Below, piece by piece: positions 63,984-64,000 of a DNA stretch of 64,000 nt. The stretch covers positions 372,001-436,000 of the forward strand of contig NZ_JSYP01000001.1 in the NCBI RefSeq assembly GCF_000813005.1, given 5' to 3'. The notes beneath the pieces are model-generated. The model ran no database searches. It had not been told where the DNA came from and saw only the letters and a list, made by a program, of their open reading frames with translations. This DNA comes from Flavobacterium sp. KMS (GTDB taxonomy: Bacteria > Bacteroidota > Bacteroidia > Flavobacteriales > Flavobacteriaceae). Made by a program: the position numbers and the translations under genes. The stretch's first letter is position 1; each line of letters starts with the position of its first letter.

Positions 63984-64000
63984 CTCTTTATGTTAACAAA

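Overview
The window looks like a low-GC chromosomal segment of a member of the Bacteroidota, most likely a Flavobacterium. Evidence: SusC/SusD outer-membrane pairs, TAnnTTTG-type promoter elements, nearly no Shine-Dalgarno sequences except a very strong one on rpsU, DUF families typical of flavobacteria (DUF2851, DUF4274, DUF5522, DUF4230), and abundant flavobacterial intergenic palindromes. No rRNA, CRISPR array, insertion sequence or prophage is visible.

Region 1 (1-11.9 kb, minus strand) is the translation/transcription core. In transcription order it holds rpsU, xerC, hpf, tRNA-Thr(TGT), tRNA-Tyr, tRNA-Thr(GGT), tuf, a terminator, tRNA-Trp, secE, nusG, rplK, rplA, rplJ, rplL, an attenuator-like hairpin, rpoB and the start of rpoC (cut by the window edge).

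Region 2 (12-21.7 kb) is mixed housekeeping: an acyl-CoA dehydrogenase, a ComEA-like helix-hairpin-helix protein, an APC amino-acid permease, a short PspC protein, DUF2851, a 3'-5' exonuclease, a cystathionine beta-synthase-like enzyme and a putative porin. Region 3 (21.9-31.9 kb) has two adjacent SusCD systems without enzymes. The second SusD gene is followed by an out-of-frame relic of another SusD C-terminus.

Region 4 (32.2-46.2 kb) carries rnhB, small unknowns, an MBL-fold hydrolase with an AraC regulator, lipB behind two paralogous lipoproteins, lysS, a D-2-hydroxyacid dehydrogenase, a glycerophosphodiesterase, DUF4274 and a small protein lacking an obvious start codon.

Region 5 (46.5-50.7 kb) is the most system-like locus: an outer-membrane protein with a CDACGC motif, a diheme MauG/MbnH-type peroxidase lipoprotein, an MbnP-family lipoprotein and a small CNGKCH protein, with a divergent periplasmic Spy-like protein. 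MbnP and MbnH are known from methanobactin (copper) operons, but no methanobactin genes are seen here.

Region 6 (50.9-64 kb) holds hemL, a LysM glucosaminidase, a D-cysteine desulfhydrase-like enzyme, DUF5522, hutU, a DUF4136 lipoprotein, ilvA behind an apparent isoleucine leader-peptide attenuator, a truncated hemoglobin, an aromatic amino acid hydroxylase, DUF4230, an LLM flavin oxidoreductase and a small basic ORF. Many intergenic gaps carry perfect inverted repeats and short tandem repeats, described individually.
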